Origin: Cryptomeria japonica | Taxonomy: Eukaryota; Streptophyta; Pinopsida; Cupressales; Cupressaceae | DNA: 64,000 bases | Direction of reading: 5' to 3' | Assembly: GCF_030272615.1 (NCBI RefSeq) | Contig: NC_081407.1 | Span: 103,463,897 to 103,527,896 of the forward strand | Notes under the pieces: generated by a model | Told to the model about the DNA's origin: nothing | Databases searched by the model: none | What the model saw: the letters and a program-made list of their open reading frames with translations, nothing else | Shown: positions 1 to 11,009 of the stretch, piece after piece | How the letters are laid out: each line of letters opens with the position of its first letter | Numbering within the stretch: position 1 is the stretch's first letter | Translations under genes and position numbers: made by a program

Positions 1-1197
1 TAAATCAATCAAAGTAACCTTAGGACTTATATTGTTTTGAAATTGTTGAATGAAAGCATTTGCAAGTTGTTCGAAAGAAGTAATAGAATAAGAAGGCAAC
101 GAGCAATACCATTGTAGGGCTTTGTCTCTTAATGTTCTAGTAAACAGTTTTGCAAGCAACCTTTGGTCATAAGCAAAATCAGTACATATTGTTTGAAAAG
201 TCTTAACATGTGTTAGAGGATCTCCTTTACCATTATAAAGCTCCAAATGTAGGATTTCAACATGTTTAGGAGGGATAGCTCGAACAATGTCAAGAGAAAG
301 TGGGCTCGCAACATCAAATGTGGGCACACTAAACTTAGATTGATTCATAGAGGCAATTTGTTGCTGTAAAGAAGAGACAGTTTGTGCAAGATTGTTAATG
401 GTCGCTTCAGTCGAAGAATTCATATTAGATGTGTTAGATTGAGATGGAGGTGTTATGTTATTGAAAGAAGGTAAAGAGTAAGGTGGTGGGACTCTATGAT
501 AATTAGTCATAGGAGATGATTGGACAGGAGGAACACTAGAAGGAGGAATGGAATGGTTAAATGAATTGCCCCTTTGCGTCATGTTCATTTGTGGAGATGT
601 AATAGGAACACTCATTGAAGGAATGAATGAAGAAGTCGGATTAAATGAAGGAAGAGGGTTAATTGAAGGATTGCCCCCATGACTGGTGATCACAGGAGGA
701 ATGTCTTGTATAGAAGTAGTCATTATGTTTGATGTAAAGGTAGGTATGCTAGCAATAGAAGTTGTCAAAGGAATAGAATGATTGACTTGTGTAGGAGGTT
801 GTGTATAACCCAAAGTTTCGGCACAACTCTTCATAGGCATCACATTCAAATCCACAATGTGTGCAATACCACGCAAAATATCAATTCCATTCTTATCACT
901 TTGAAGCATACGTTTTAGACCCTCAATTAAAGGAAGAGCTTGACTATCGGGGTATTCTTGAGACATCCATTGTCGAAAATCGTCAAATTGGTTATCCAAT
1001 TTCGAAAGTTGTTCTATAGAAACCTCATGGAGAGCTTCTTCATCATTAAGAGGATTAGAGGAATTACCCATGTCCTTGTTAAAAAGGCTATTCAAATTAG
1101 GTTCCATCTCCTCAGTAGTTAAACCTCGGAAAGACTTAATTCTACGGCTTCGTCTAACGGGAATAGTGTAAGTAGGACTTATTGGTGTAAAACTCAT
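1..1197 (-). CDS. gag: Gypsy element A: Gag, 3' end outside window
   Basis: An open frame of 399 codons runs from an ATG at 1197 to the left edge with no stop. Residues 1-100 are charged. About 100-280 is a low-complexity Pro/Ser/Thr/Asn/Met-rich linker. From about 300 comes a retrotransposon Gag (PF03732-type) capsid domain, recognisable from YNGKGDPLTHVKTF, LLAKLFTRTLRDKALQWY and SLPSYSITSFEQLANAFIQQ. In Ty3/Gypsy elements this protein forms the cytoplasmic particle that packages the RNA. The 5' LTR and primer site of the same strand lie upstream at 2351-3622, so this is the first gene of element A. Zinc knuckle and pol would lie to the left, outside the window. It is the longest undamaged retroelement frame here, so A may be one of the younger insertions. 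The family call rests on motif recognition. Confidence 0.9.
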   Translation of the reverse strand, partial: MSFTPISPTYTIPVRRSRRIKSFRGLTTEEMEPNLNSLFNKDMGNSSNPLNDEEALHEVSIEQLSKLDNQFDDFRQWMSQEYPDSQALPLIEGLKRMLQSDKNGIDILRGIAHIVDLNVMPMKSCAETLGYTQPPTQVNHSIPLTTSIASIPTFTSNIMTTSIQDIPPVITSHGGNPSINPLPSFNPTSSFIPSMSVPITSPQMNMTQRGNSFNHSIPPSSVPPVQSSPMTNYHRVPPPYSLPSFNNITPPSQSNTSNMNSSTEATINNLAQTVSSLQQQIASMNQSKFSVPTFDVASPLSLDIVRAIPPKHVEILHLELYNGKGDPLTHVKTFQTICTDFAYDQRLLAKLFTRTLRDKALQWYCSLPSYSITSFEQLANAFIQQFQNNISPKVTLIDL

Positions 1198-1249
1198 GCA
1201 CTAGAGAGGGAGAGGAGATTTTGAATTTTGGAGGTAGCAAATTTCAGTA

Positions 1250-2040
1250 AAATCAGCCAATCTTCTAGATTTAAGCTGTTAAATACAATCAGGACAATCT
1301 CCTGAAATTTCAGAAAAAATGTCAGGGACCGTGGTGCTCGGAGTGCACACGGTCCCGACAACTTTTTTCGAAATTTGCAGGGGTGAAAGTTATGATGATT
1401 TTAGAGCTAATCTGAAAAAATTGAGTGATTTTACGATCTGTAGGTAGGCCAAATTAAAGTTGCAATCTCGAAATTGAACCTTACCAAGATTGTCGAAAAA
1501 TGCAAAAATTTGAATTTTGAAAAAGAGAGGGAAACTGAAATTTTGAATTTTATGATTTTAGAGGGAATACCAAAAGCAATGCAAGTTTTGAAATTCAAAA
1601 GTTGACTCAATTTCACGCAAAATTCAATTTTGAAAGCGGAAATCAAAGTTGTTGTAATTAAGCACTTAATTTCAAAAGTCACAAATTGCAAGAATTTGAA
1701 TAAAGCACTGAAATTTCGAATGAATGCAAACACACTTTTCAGATTTAGGACAGTAAGAACACAATTTTGACACAAAATTTCAATTTCAACAATTTTTGAA
1801 TGTTTAGAAGCCTTAAACCAAGCAATCACAAGACCAACTTTGACTTTAATTTTGAAAGTGTTATAATTGATAAAATCAGCCAAAATTCTGGATTTTAGCA
1901 GGAAAATACAATAAGATCTTGCTCCCGAAATTTCGGAAAAAATGTCGGGGACGATGGCGCTCGGAGTGCACACGGTCCTCGCAACTTTTTTCCAAATTTT
2001 CAGGGATGAAAGATATTGTGATTTTATTGCGGAATCCAAA
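1250..2040 (-). repeat. Direct repeat in the leader of element A
   Basis: Two related segments of about 170 bp, at about 1250-1420 and 1868-2040, lie between the primer site and gag of A. Both contain AAATCAGCCAA, a run ending AATTTC(A/G)GAAAAAATGTC, a GC-rich half-palindrome (GGGAC...GAGTGCACACGGTCC) and then AACTTTTTTC. The rest of the leader (1198-2350) shows no convincing gene. The open frame at 1431-2207 on the minus strand lies across the second copy and has no recognisable domain. Confidence 0.75.
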
Positions 2041-2350
2041 GTTACAGCTGATTTGGAGATGTTTTGATCAGTGAAATTGTCAGACAAAGGTTGAATCAAG
2101 AGGGTTTTAAAAATTAGGGTTTTGACACTTAACCACTTAATTTTCAAAATTAAAGCACAAATATGAATTGATAATTTGCAATAGAAGGGCAGATCTGAAA
2201 CAAGCATTAATAATTAAATATTTCACAAGTTCAAAAAAAGAAATTTTAGGGTTTTTATGCAATCAACCTCTAAAATTTGCAAAAGATCAAACATGGAAAT
2301 GTAATCAAGGAATCCAATTTTCAAATCTAACCATGAATAATCAGAAAGGA

Positions 2351-2370
2351 TGTTCACGTCGGGTTCACCA
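2351..2370 (-). other. Element A primer-binding site
   Basis: On the minus strand TGGTGAACCCGACGTGAACA starts three bases after the LTR end (ACA at 2374-2376). Starting with TGG (complement of a tRNA CCA end) directly after an LTR is the standard position of a minus-strand primer site. I cannot name the tRNA. It differs from the site used by F and G. Confidence 0.7.
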
Positions 2371-2373
2371 AAA

Positions 2374-3622
2374 TGTAAAGCGGAAAATCGATCGAACCCT
2401 AGTTGCTCTCCCCTCTTCCAACTCCAAGGAGAGAGAAGGGAGGTTGCTAGGGTTGATGGTTTTCACTTGGGAGACTTTACATTCAAAAAAGGGGTTGAAA
2501 CCCACAAGATCCAATCCCACACAATGCAAGATTGGATGCTAAATGAATTTCAAGGGTTAAGACAGCAAGGCTACCCTCTTTTGTAAAGAATGTTGATAGA
2601 AGAATTAAGCTAGGAATGCATAGAAAGTGAGAAAGATTCGCTTATAAACTGAGATAGGGATATAGGATGAAGCTGCAGACCTGGAATTAGCAGTAAAATG
2701 TCGATATGGTGCTGTCCTACAAATTTGAGCGAAAGTTGACGGGACGATGGCGCCCGGCGTGCACACGGTCCTTCGAAAAATCCGCGAAACGAAGGGGGAT
2801 CTATTCGTCTCTGCACAAGGATTCCAGATCTTCAATTTCAGCCGCGTACCTGCAACCTACACACAGAAAAGCGAAGACGATTGGGGGGTTAGGGATTAGG
2901 GGTTTTCCTTTAGGTCAAACCCCAGTTTTGGAATTAACCAAGAAATGAGAAATGCTGTAAATGTAAATGTCTGTAATGTAAAACAAGTACTAATACCTTG
3001 TTGTAAGGATGTTTGTATCCTTATGTGCGAAGGTATAGATGTTGTTGTATGTTGTATGTTGTAGTGGTATGTAGTAAGTGATCTCCTCTTCAATGGTTGA
3101 ATCCTTGTCTTGAATGCAACACTTAGCCTTGAATGGAGACTTAGAAGGAATGCTTGAATGCTTGAATGCTTGAATGTTTGAGTATCGTTTCCATGTCTTG
3201 TACACATATGTCCTTCCTCCCCAAAATGGGAGGGGAAATGGAGTTTATATACTTGTCAATTAGGGCTGATAGACTGATTTTCCCGACCTTAGGCCGACCA
3301 GGAAATGTTATTTTCCAATTTGCAAACAAAAAAACCCAAAGTCCCATAGGAGACCGGGCCCAAAATAGGGCTAGGGACCAGGGCGCTGGGTGCCATGGTC
3401 CTGGGGGGCGCCCTGGTCCTGAAGGACCAGGGCGCTGGGCACTCTGGTCCCACCTTCTAGGACAGCAGGGTGCAAAGGAGGTTCAGGCCAGGGTGCAAGA
3501 AAATGTAGTTTTTGGTGTCGTGGACAAGTTTTGGGGTCTCCATTCAAGTTCCGTGTTGCGTTGCCATCGTGAAGACCGAAATGCAGTCGAAATTGCAAGT
3601 GTCGCAATTTTAGGATGCTACA
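2374..3622 (-). mobile_element. Element A 5' LTR (Ty3/Gypsy)
   Basis: On the minus strand the LTR starts TGTAGCATCCTAAAATTG at 3622 and ends TTTACA at 2374, about 1249 bp. The right boundary cuts Copia B's reverse transcriptase in the middle of its KALYG motif, so the base after 3622 is B sequence. GCCAT (3623-3627) would be the target duplication; its partner is outside the window. The LTR contains several GC-rich half-palindromes (2738-2772, 3372-3460). The body of A continues beyond base 1, so its second LTR is not visible. Confidence 0.85.
3243..3251 (-). promoter_or_regulatory. TATA box of element A LTR
   Basis: TATATAAAC on the minus strand, about 370 bp into the LTR and well upstream of the primer site. 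Position and sequence fit the RNA polymerase II promoter that would make the genomic RNA of A. Confidence 0.6.
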
Positions 3623-4126
3623 GCCATACAGGGCCTTCTTTAACCAGCACACAAAGGTTTCAGCATCATGTAACAGAAACCCTTCTGGTTGTTCCATGTA
3701 CACTTCTTCTTCCAAATTTCCATTTAGGAAGGCAGATTTTACATCCATCTGATATAATTTATAACCCTTGTAGGAAGAAAAGGCTAAAAACATTCTAATT
3801 GCTTCTAATCTAGCTATTGGTGCAAAGGTTTCTTCAAAATCAATTCCCTCTACCTGACAGTATCCTTTGCACACCAGTCTAGATTTATGCCTAACAATTT
3901 TACCTTCTTCATGATTGTCTTACTCCGGTAGACCCATTTGGTGCCAATTATGTTCTTGTCTTCTAGTCTAGGGACTAATTCCCAAGTCTTGTTCTTCTGA
4001 ATCTGTTGCAGTTCTTCTTCCATGGCATCCATCCATTCTTGTCTTTTGTTGGCCTCATTGAATTTTTTAGCTTCTACTTCAGTCATGAGGCAAAAGTTGA
4101 CTTGTTCATCATTCTAGGCAAGTCTT
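3623..4126 (-). pseudogene. pol: Copia B reverse transcriptase, N-terminal part
   Basis: Minus-strand fragments match the start of the Copia RT domain (RVT_2): EWMDAMEEELQQIQKNKTWE and GTKWVYRSK (about 4065-3915), then in another frame [32 protein letters not shown] and KKALYG (3874-3623). The frame changes near 3870-3910, and a stop lies just before the final part. The YVDD catalytic loop is absent because element A was inserted before it. The rest of the open frame, left of 3623, is element A LTR and not protein of B. Confidence 0.85.
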
Positions 4127-5169
4127 CTTCTAGTCTGCACACCATCACTCTTATTTCCTAGAATTTTCTCTTCCAGATGATTCAGCTGCACATACTGGTT
4201 GGAAGCTTTCTTGGATGCTTCTTCTAGTTCATTGTCTAACTGAGCTTCCTCACCTTCATTGCCAGAATCATCATACTAGTTTACCTGTGGTTGACTTCCT
4301 TTGTGCATATCCTCATCCACTTTTACATGCACACTCTCAATGACTCTTCTTATTATTTTTTTGTAGAATTTGTATGCCTTGCTATTAGATGAGTAACCAA
4401 GGAAGATTCATTCATCACTCCTGGAGTCAAAACTACCTAGACCATCCATATCTCTTTTGATAAAGCACTTACTTCCAAATACTTTGAGGTATTTGACTGA
4501 TGGATTCTAGTCATACAACAACTCAAAAGGTGTCATTATGTTGTTTGTTCTTAATTGAACCCGGTTCAAAGTATATGTAGCAGTATGAACAACTTCCTTC
4601 CAATATGTGTCTGGCAGATTGGCCTTATTTAACATGGTTCTAGCCATTTCTTTGATTTTCATGTTCTTCCTTTCCACCACACCATTTTGTTGTGGTGTCC
4701 TAGGGGCTGAGTATTTCCTTCTAATTCCATGTTTTTCACAATAATCCTCAAATTCATCTGATGTGAACTCTCCACCCTGGCCTGATCTTAGGCATTTTAG
4801 CTTACACCCACTTTCCTTCTCCACCATCTTCCTAAAGATCTTGAATTTGTCAAATGCTTGTGACTTATCTTGAAAGAAGGTGACCCAATTCATTCTTGAA
4901 TAATCATCAATAAAGAGAATAAAATATCTTTCACCTGCAAGTGCTCTTTTCCTAGTTGGACCACACAGATCTGTATGCACAATTTCAAGTGGTCTTGACG
5001 TGTTGTTCTCTTTTGTCTTGAAGCTTACCTTAGTCTACTTTCCTTTCACACATTCATCACAAAATGTGCTTATCAGTTTGATGATGGGTGGAAAATTCCT
5101 CACACACCCCTTTCTACTTACTACAACTAGGTTATCAAAGTTTATGTGGCCTAATATTTGGTGTCACAT
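4127..5169 (-). pseudogene. pol: Copia B integrase
   Basis: The minus strand encodes the integrase core: HTDLCGPTRKRALAGERYF, FIDDYSRMNWVTFF, then CLRSGQGGEFTS and TPQQNGVVERKN, followed by the Copia GKT-like tail region (FGSKCFIKRD, FLGYSSNSKAYK). Integrase normally joins element cDNA to target DNA with a D-D-E triad. The first D and the E are visible, but the second D, normally LRSDQGGEF, is G here, so the enzyme would be inactive. Several stops interrupt the tail and the linker towards RT. The open core spans 4507-4980. Confidence 0.85.
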
Positions 5170-5730
5170 CTAGCTTTCATCAACCTGTCCTATCATGCAT
5201 TGGAACTCATAGCATTCATTCAAGTTGTAAACATTGCCATCAGTTCTTTTTCCTTCTACCACAACTTGACCGGTATTTTTTTTCTTTATCAAGCAACCAG
5301 TTGAGTCAAAGGTGAATTTATACCCTTTGTCACACATCTGACTCATGCTCAACAGATTGTTCTTTAAGCCTTCCACATAATATACATCATGTGCCTTCAA
5401 TTTTTTATCAATACTTAGAGTACCTTTTCCCTTTATTTTGAAGGATGAATTATCTCCAAATCTTAATAAACCACCATTCCAGTCTTCAAGTTTGATGAAT
5501 TTCTTTTTGTCACCACTCATGTGGTTGGAGCAACCACTATCTACAACCCATAGATTTTTCATTTTAGCATGTAAGGCAGTCTACACTATCAGACTTGATT
5601 TTGCCTTATCTTTTTCTTTCTCAACCCATACCAGTTTGGTTTCCTTCCTCTTGTCAGTTGCTATATTATGCTCAGGTTCAACTACCAGTTCTTGATTGGG
5701 ATTTATCTTCTTCTACTTGATCTTCCTTTT
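5170..5730 (-). pseudogene. pol: Copia B protease and GAG-pre-integrase region
   Basis: The minus strand reads WVVDSGCSNHMSGDKKKF near 5550, the aspartic protease DSG site of Copia polyproteins. GAG-pre-integrase sequence follows (DVYYVEGLKNNLLSMSQMCD, NVYNLNE). The open part is 5170-5562. The protease would cut the Gag-Pol polyprotein. It lies directly after the zinc-knuckle cluster and before integrase, the Copia order. Confidence 0.85.
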
Positions 5731-7255
5731 TTTACACAACCTTGCTATGTGTCCAAACACTTAACAGTTATAGCATTTCACATTTTCATTTAAAGATAAC
5801 TCCTTAAAATTATTGTAGGGCACCGGTGTATTCTTCCTACACTCAAAACTCCTATGACCATATCCATTGCACTGATAGGAGACAACATTCATATCCCAGA
5901 GTGCATTAAATGAATTTTTACTTTCATAACTCATAGAGGGCTTATTGGTTAATCTATAGTCAGCTATTCTATGCCCAAATTTGTTACACCATTAATAGTA
6001 ACCATGAAAGTTAGAAACATACCAGTTAGGTTGCTTTTGTCCTGTAAAGGACTACCTCATCAGGGTCTTCCCTTCATGTTGTTGACTCTAGTGAATCCTT
6101 CATGGTCAATTCTTGCATCTCTCCTTAGATCAACATGTCGGTACAATGAGTGTGGCCTTTGATTCATTCCTTATGCATGTCGATTTGTGTGGTGATTTCC
6201 AATAACATCTGCGTATGTCTTTTTACCGGTATCCTTGTCTACAATGAATGTCTTCTTTTTTTCACCTTCATTTGAAGAGGTTAACTTTATTTCCTTTCCA
6301 GGTGTGTCTTTTCTATTTGAACTTTGACCTTTTTCAAAGCCTAAGCCACTGGTATCTTTGGATTGCTTCTATTTGCTCAACATCTTGTCTAAGGCTTCAG
6401 TGTTGCCTTCATATTTGCTCCTTTCTTTTATTTCTTCCTTACTTTCTTCAATCTCTTTTATGAACTTCACTATTTCTGCTTCCAAATCTTGATGCTCCTT
6501 TTCCTTCTTTATCAGATCAAAGGATGTAACTTCACATATCCTCTTGGTTTCTTCCAACTGCAACTTCAAGTCAGATATAACTTGACTGGACTCATCTAGG
6601 GATTTCTTCAGGAGACCTTATTCATCTATTACAGCAAGCTTGACCTTCTTAAGTTCTCTTCTTGTTTACTCAATTCCTCAAGAGCACTTATAAGCTCACC
6701 TTCTAATTCCACTTTGGCCTCAATATCCTCTTCTTCCTCATCTTCACCAATCAGTTCATCAAGAGCCATAAAGAGATTAAATCTTTTGTCATTCTCATGG
6801 AAGTCATCTTCTGATGCACTTTCTTCATTTGTAGTATTATCCTCAATAGTATAGAGGTTGTTCTTCCTTCAGTATCCTCTTCTTCCTTTCTGGTAGACAT
6901 TTCTTTCTTTGTCTTTGCCAATAGATTTGCTCAACTTTCTTGACTCATCTCCACCAATTTCATTGTAAGGATATTTTGCAGCAAAGTGTCCAACCTTACC
7001 ACAGTTGAAATATTTGAGTGGCAGCTTTCCTTTATACTTGTTGGATCCTCTTTTAAGCTTTTTGACAAATTTTTCTACCTCTGCATCAAAGTCTTCACTA
7101 GATCCTTTATGAGCAGCTACCCCTTTACCCTTTTGGGTGGTGTTGAATGCTACTTCTTTCCTTAAGGAAGCATTGCTAGTCATTCTCATCTCATAGGCTG
7201 TTAGTGAGCCAAATAGTTCATCCATTGAAAAGATCTTCAAATCCTTGGCTTCTTC
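5731..7255 (-). pseudogene. gag: Copia B Gag, C-terminal half with several CCHC knuckles
   Basis: Going left from the C insertion: FSMDELFGSLTAYEMRM (7235), a degenerate knuckle YFNCGKVGHFAAKYPY (about 7000), an acidic coiled-coil segment (6369-6720), then LDKMLSK and SGLGFEKGQSS (6370-6300). Three more knuckle-like boxes follow: WCNKFGHRIAD (about 5980), YQCNGYGHRSFEC (about 5870) and CYNC-stop-VFGHIARLC (about 5760). CCHC knuckles bind RNA. Copia Gag usually has one, so several is unusual. The same layout (coiled coil, GLGF/GLGY box, knuckle array) recurs in D and E. Stops and frame changes are frequent. Confidence 0.75.
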
Positions 7256-8822
7256 TGGTGCAAGAGCACGTAGGACTTAGACTATCTAGTTTTTCAATTT
7301 TGGCTTGTACTAACCCTAGCCAAGTCAGTAGTGAATAAGGACTCCAGGAGGGTCCAAGAGTTATATTTTTTAGTCAATGTAGGCCTAGGTTGTGTTCATA
7401 GTTTTTAGGTTTGCATTTTTGTGTAAATAGTGAGTTTGAGTAGGTAATTGACCTTTTTGATGGTCAACGGTGTCAAAACTTGGTACAAGAATTAGAGAGG
7501 GTTAAATTAGTATTAGGAAAGTTTTAAAAGTCATTTTTGATGACTTGGAATAGGTCTTATAGGTTGGAAAGACCAAAAGTGCAAATATTGCAAAGTTGCA
7601 AAAAGTTGTCATGACAACTTTTGTCCTGAAATGGTTAGCGATGGAGTTAGGGATTGTTCAATGCCCTATGGTGAATCCACACATGGGAAACCTATAATAA
7701 CCCTCTCTTTCACGGTTACCAAGGTTGGTGAATGTGTTTTGCAAGCTTAACAATCTGAAACTAATCATTTTCAGACTAGTTGGCAACATTTTAGCTTGAT
7801 TTAACTCATTTTTTAATTGAGAATGGATTGAGTTTCTCATGTTTTATTGAGTTTTTTGTTCAATTTAGAGCTTTGTAGATACTGTTCATTAGTGTTTTCT
7901 TGCTTTAGTTTGCAAACAACTAGTTTTGGCTTGTATATAGCAGTTTTCTTGTAAATATGGTTGCCCCATGAATTCCACGCGTTGCCATCATGGATTGTTG
8001 GGAAATGGAGGGAAACCATCTGTATAGTGTACATATGCAGGTGCAAGTACTGGAGAAGAGTTTAATTATGTCTATCTCCTTGTTCTAGGCAAGTCTAGGA
8101 GCAACCCAGCTAGAGGAAATAAGGTGAAAATGAAGTGCCAAGTGCAGAGGTGGATGTCAGATCACTTTCTAATATTTTGAAGGGGTCCAAGGAGTTGAGA
8201 CAAAGTTTCCAATGCAAGGAGGAGCCTTGAAATTTTTATTTGTTGCACAAACCCCAACTTGACTTGTCACTGCCACCTAGAAGGCCTAAAAACCCTCCAA
8301 AACCCTCATTTTGGGGTTAGCACATTGAATGGTGGGTTAAGAAGACAAAACCACAAAAATAACTTGAGGTTAGAGGAACCATTGAAGGAAATCCAAAATT
8401 TTTAGGGGGTCTTTTGGACCGTTTTCACCCAAGCCCTAAAAAATCGGTTTTAGGAGGCCTAATTGGGCTAATTCCTTGTAGCCCTTTTCTAGGCAAGATT
8501 TTGGAATCAGTAAGAAACATGTTGATTGCAAACCTCAAATGGACCCTAAATGCATCCAAAACATGAATGAATACACCTCCACATCTCTGCATCATCTCAC
8601 AATGGTAGGAGGTCATTTTGACAACTTGAAGCCAAGAAGCCATAATTGAGTACATGAGAAGCACTATGAATTGGTAGGGTTCCTAGCCAAAACACTTGAA
8701 GTAAAACACCTTAGAGAGATAAAGAATCAATCCCTAGAAGAGATTGAGAAGGACTTGGAGGTCTAGAGAGAAACTAGACCTGGTGAGTTGGTGCAGTTGA
8801 GCAAACTAGGGTAACCCCATCA
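7256..8822. mobile_element. Probable solo LTR (C) inside Copia B gag
   Basis: A 1567-bp non-coding segment interrupts gag of B. It begins TGGTGCAAGAGC and ends GGGTAACCCCATCA, so it has TG...CA ends, and it is flanked by perfect 5-bp repeats TCTTC (7251-7255 and 8823-8827). Removing it rejoins the Gag reading. No primer site, polypurine tract or protein is seen, which suggests a solo LTR left by LTR-LTR recombination. Orientation and family are unknown. A short non-autonomous element is the alternative. Confidence 0.75.
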
Positions 8823-9346
8823 TCTTCTATGGTAGACACCTTTGTATCATGCTTAGGTGTAAGAGACCTAAGTACCTTCTTGACAAGGATCTCATATGTA
8901 ATATATTCTTTGAGTCCTTTTATGGTATTCACAGTTTCATCAAATATGTGAAGGTAGTCTGCAATCTTTTCATCATCCTTCATCTTTATGCCCTCAACTT
9001 GGCTTTTTAGTGCTTGCAGCATGACCTCTTTGACTTTTGCATCTCCTTCAAATAACCTCTACATTTTATCCTAGGTTTCCTTGGCAGATGCACAGTGCAT
9101 GACCTTGACAAACTCATTATTAGGCATCCCGCTCAAAATAGAATGTTTAGCCTTTCCATTGTTCTCATACTCCTTGGCATCTAGATCAGTGGGAGGAACA
9201 CTAGGGAAAACATACCCACTCTTGACAGACATCCACACATCAAAACCAAGGGAGGAAATATAGGTCTTCATTCTTCTACTCCAAAAGGCATAGTTGGATC
9301 CATCAAACATGGGGGCTTTTTAGGAAGCAGACACATTTCTTGCCAT
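8823..9346 (-). pseudogene. gag: Copia B Gag, N-terminal half
   Basis: From an ATG at 9346 the minus strand encodes a UBN2-type Copia Gag: FDGSNYAFWSRRMKTYISS, then MLQALKSQVEGIKMKDDEKI and VLRSLTPKHDTKVSTIED, where the C insertion cuts it. Stops are present near 9322 and between the two open pieces (9071-9310 and 8774-9022). The 3' end of the second piece, left of 8823, belongs to C. Confidence 0.85.
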
Positions 9347-9397
9347 TGTGTTATAAGTCTAGAATCTACCCAAGATTTATAAAAAAACCATGAAACT

Positions 9398-9410
9398 GGC
9401 TCTAATACCA
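9398..9410 (-). other. Copia B primer-binding site
   Basis: Minus-strand TGGTATTAGAGCC begins two bases from the LTR end. It matches the initiator tRNA-Met complement TGGTATCAGAGC with one C-to-T change. Confidence 0.85.
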
Positions 9411-9412
9411 AT

Positions 9413-11009
9413 TGTTGAGCACACAGTACCACTGAGAGGGGGGTGAATCAGTGGTTCCTAAACTTTTTCCTCATTTAAGGTAACTTCAGAATACCAGTTG
9501 TTATCTTAAACGCTAATCAATCAAACCAGCAAAACTAATGAGGAGACCAAAGAAGACAAACACACAAATGCAACCCACAACATCATATGTACGAGGAAAA
9601 CCCAATATGGGAAAAACCTCAGTGAGAAATGCTACTGGAGACTACGGCTCCAATCTAGGCTCACAAGTGAAACACTAAATTACAAAGATTTAGGGCACCA
9701 ACCCAAGGAGCACCAACCCCTGCTGATTTAGGGCACCAACACAAGGAGCACCAAGCTCCAACTTGGTGATGTATATTGAAATACAATTTTGATACAATTA
9801 TGGCTTCTTGTTGCAAATGAATTTTGCAATGCTTGAACAAATAGGTCTCTACTGGTTAGCATTCTTCTCTTCTTTATTGAATCTCACACTACTAGTTAAT
9901 AGCTTTCTCTTTATGATTCTCTTCTCTTTCTCTCACAACCTCACAACACTCTGTATCACACCTGGATGCCTTATTGATCACTCACACTTCACCAGTTTTC
10001 TCAACTATTAGACTTGCTACTGTTATACCAATACTCTGTCACTACCGGTTAAACCCTCTCACCGATTTACTTGTTGACTCACTCTACAAATTTCTTAGAA
10101 TAAAGTCCAAGGGAGATGATTCTTCTCTATACTCAAGATCTCTTTACTCTACTTCTTCTCCACAAGCATCATCCTTTTTTATGTTTTTGAGCTTGTATAT
10201 TTATAACCATGGATTCCCACCAAGAATGCATTCAAACATTATCGTGTTAGGTTTTCCTTTTCCAGCTCAATCTAAATCCTCTTTGATTCAATATGCTTTT
10301 CGAGGATATGATCTTTATGACAATGATCAATCACCAACCGAATTTCGCATTCCAATGTCCATTTTCTAAATTTGGAGGTATGCACTATGCTTTTCAACAT
10401 TTCTCTATCACTTGCCATTAATGGCTTTGTTGTTTCCTTCACCTAACAAGTATGAAGATCAAATATTCTTGCAAGATAAATGTGATTACTTTTCCATCTT
10501 GCCTTCCTTGAGCCACAATCTTCTGGCATCCTCTATGACTTGCAGGTTCCTCATTAAAATCGACCTACCTATAGATTTGTTACATCGATGCACACTCCAC
10601 TGACCTGTGCAATACCTATACCTGGCATCTAGTTGTCATGCTTGTCAACATCCACCTTTTCTTGGATTCCTATGTCAGTTTGACATACTTTGTCGACCTA
10701 AGTTGACTACTGATTTAGCCTATGTTACCGGTATGACCACCAAACATCCTTTATGTTCTGTTCACCCATTGTTGTGCCTTCATAACACACAAATAACCTT
10801 CATCCCAGTTTTTGCCTTACCGATAAGCCTTCTTTACTAGTAGATGACCCAAGTCATGTGTACCAGTAGCCTTCCTTCTGTCTGCTCACTCTCATGTGTA
10901 TTACCATCATACCAGTCACACCTTCTTACTTACTTTACCAAACCGATTGACTTCAATGACAACTTAATGCCAAATGCCAAAATGCCAATAGCTAACCCTT
11001 AATACAACA
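9413..11009 (-). mobile_element. Copia B 5' LTR
   Basis: About 1597 bp with TGTTG...CAACA ends, bounded on one side by the primer site and on the other by LINE sequence. The U5 end carries the GATTCACCCCCCTCTCAGT box seen in the other Copia-type LTRs here (complement at 9431-9450). The 3' partner LTR lies beyond the window. Confidence 0.85.
10196..10205 (-). promoter_or_regulatory. TATA box of Copia B LTR
   Basis: TATAAATATA on the minus strand near the middle of the LTR, giving a U3 of about 800 bp. This is the likely promoter of B. Confidence 0.55.

Larger units (their letters stand above)
3623..11009 (-). mobile_element. Copia element B (partial, hosts A and C)
   Basis: A minus-strand Ty1/Copia element read from right to left: 5' LTR (9413-11009), primer site, gag, protease, integrase, start of reverse transcriptase. 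It then stops at the insertion point of element A, so its remaining RT, RNase H and 3' LTR should lie left of the window. Gag is split by the C insertion. The whole element sits in a LINE; the flank to the right is ACCCA (11010-11014). Many stops and a lost integrase catalytic residue show it is dead. Confidence 0.88.

Noticed and set aside
1431-2207. 258-codon minus-strand open frame in the A leader
   Set aside because: Hydrophobic low-complexity Phe/Ile/Leu/Lys composition in AT-rich leader, no domain, lies across the leader repeat. Possibly worth a search but unsupported.
3166-3798. 210-codon plus-strand open frame
   Set aside because: Spans element A LTR and Copia B RT across an insertion boundary; open only by chance.
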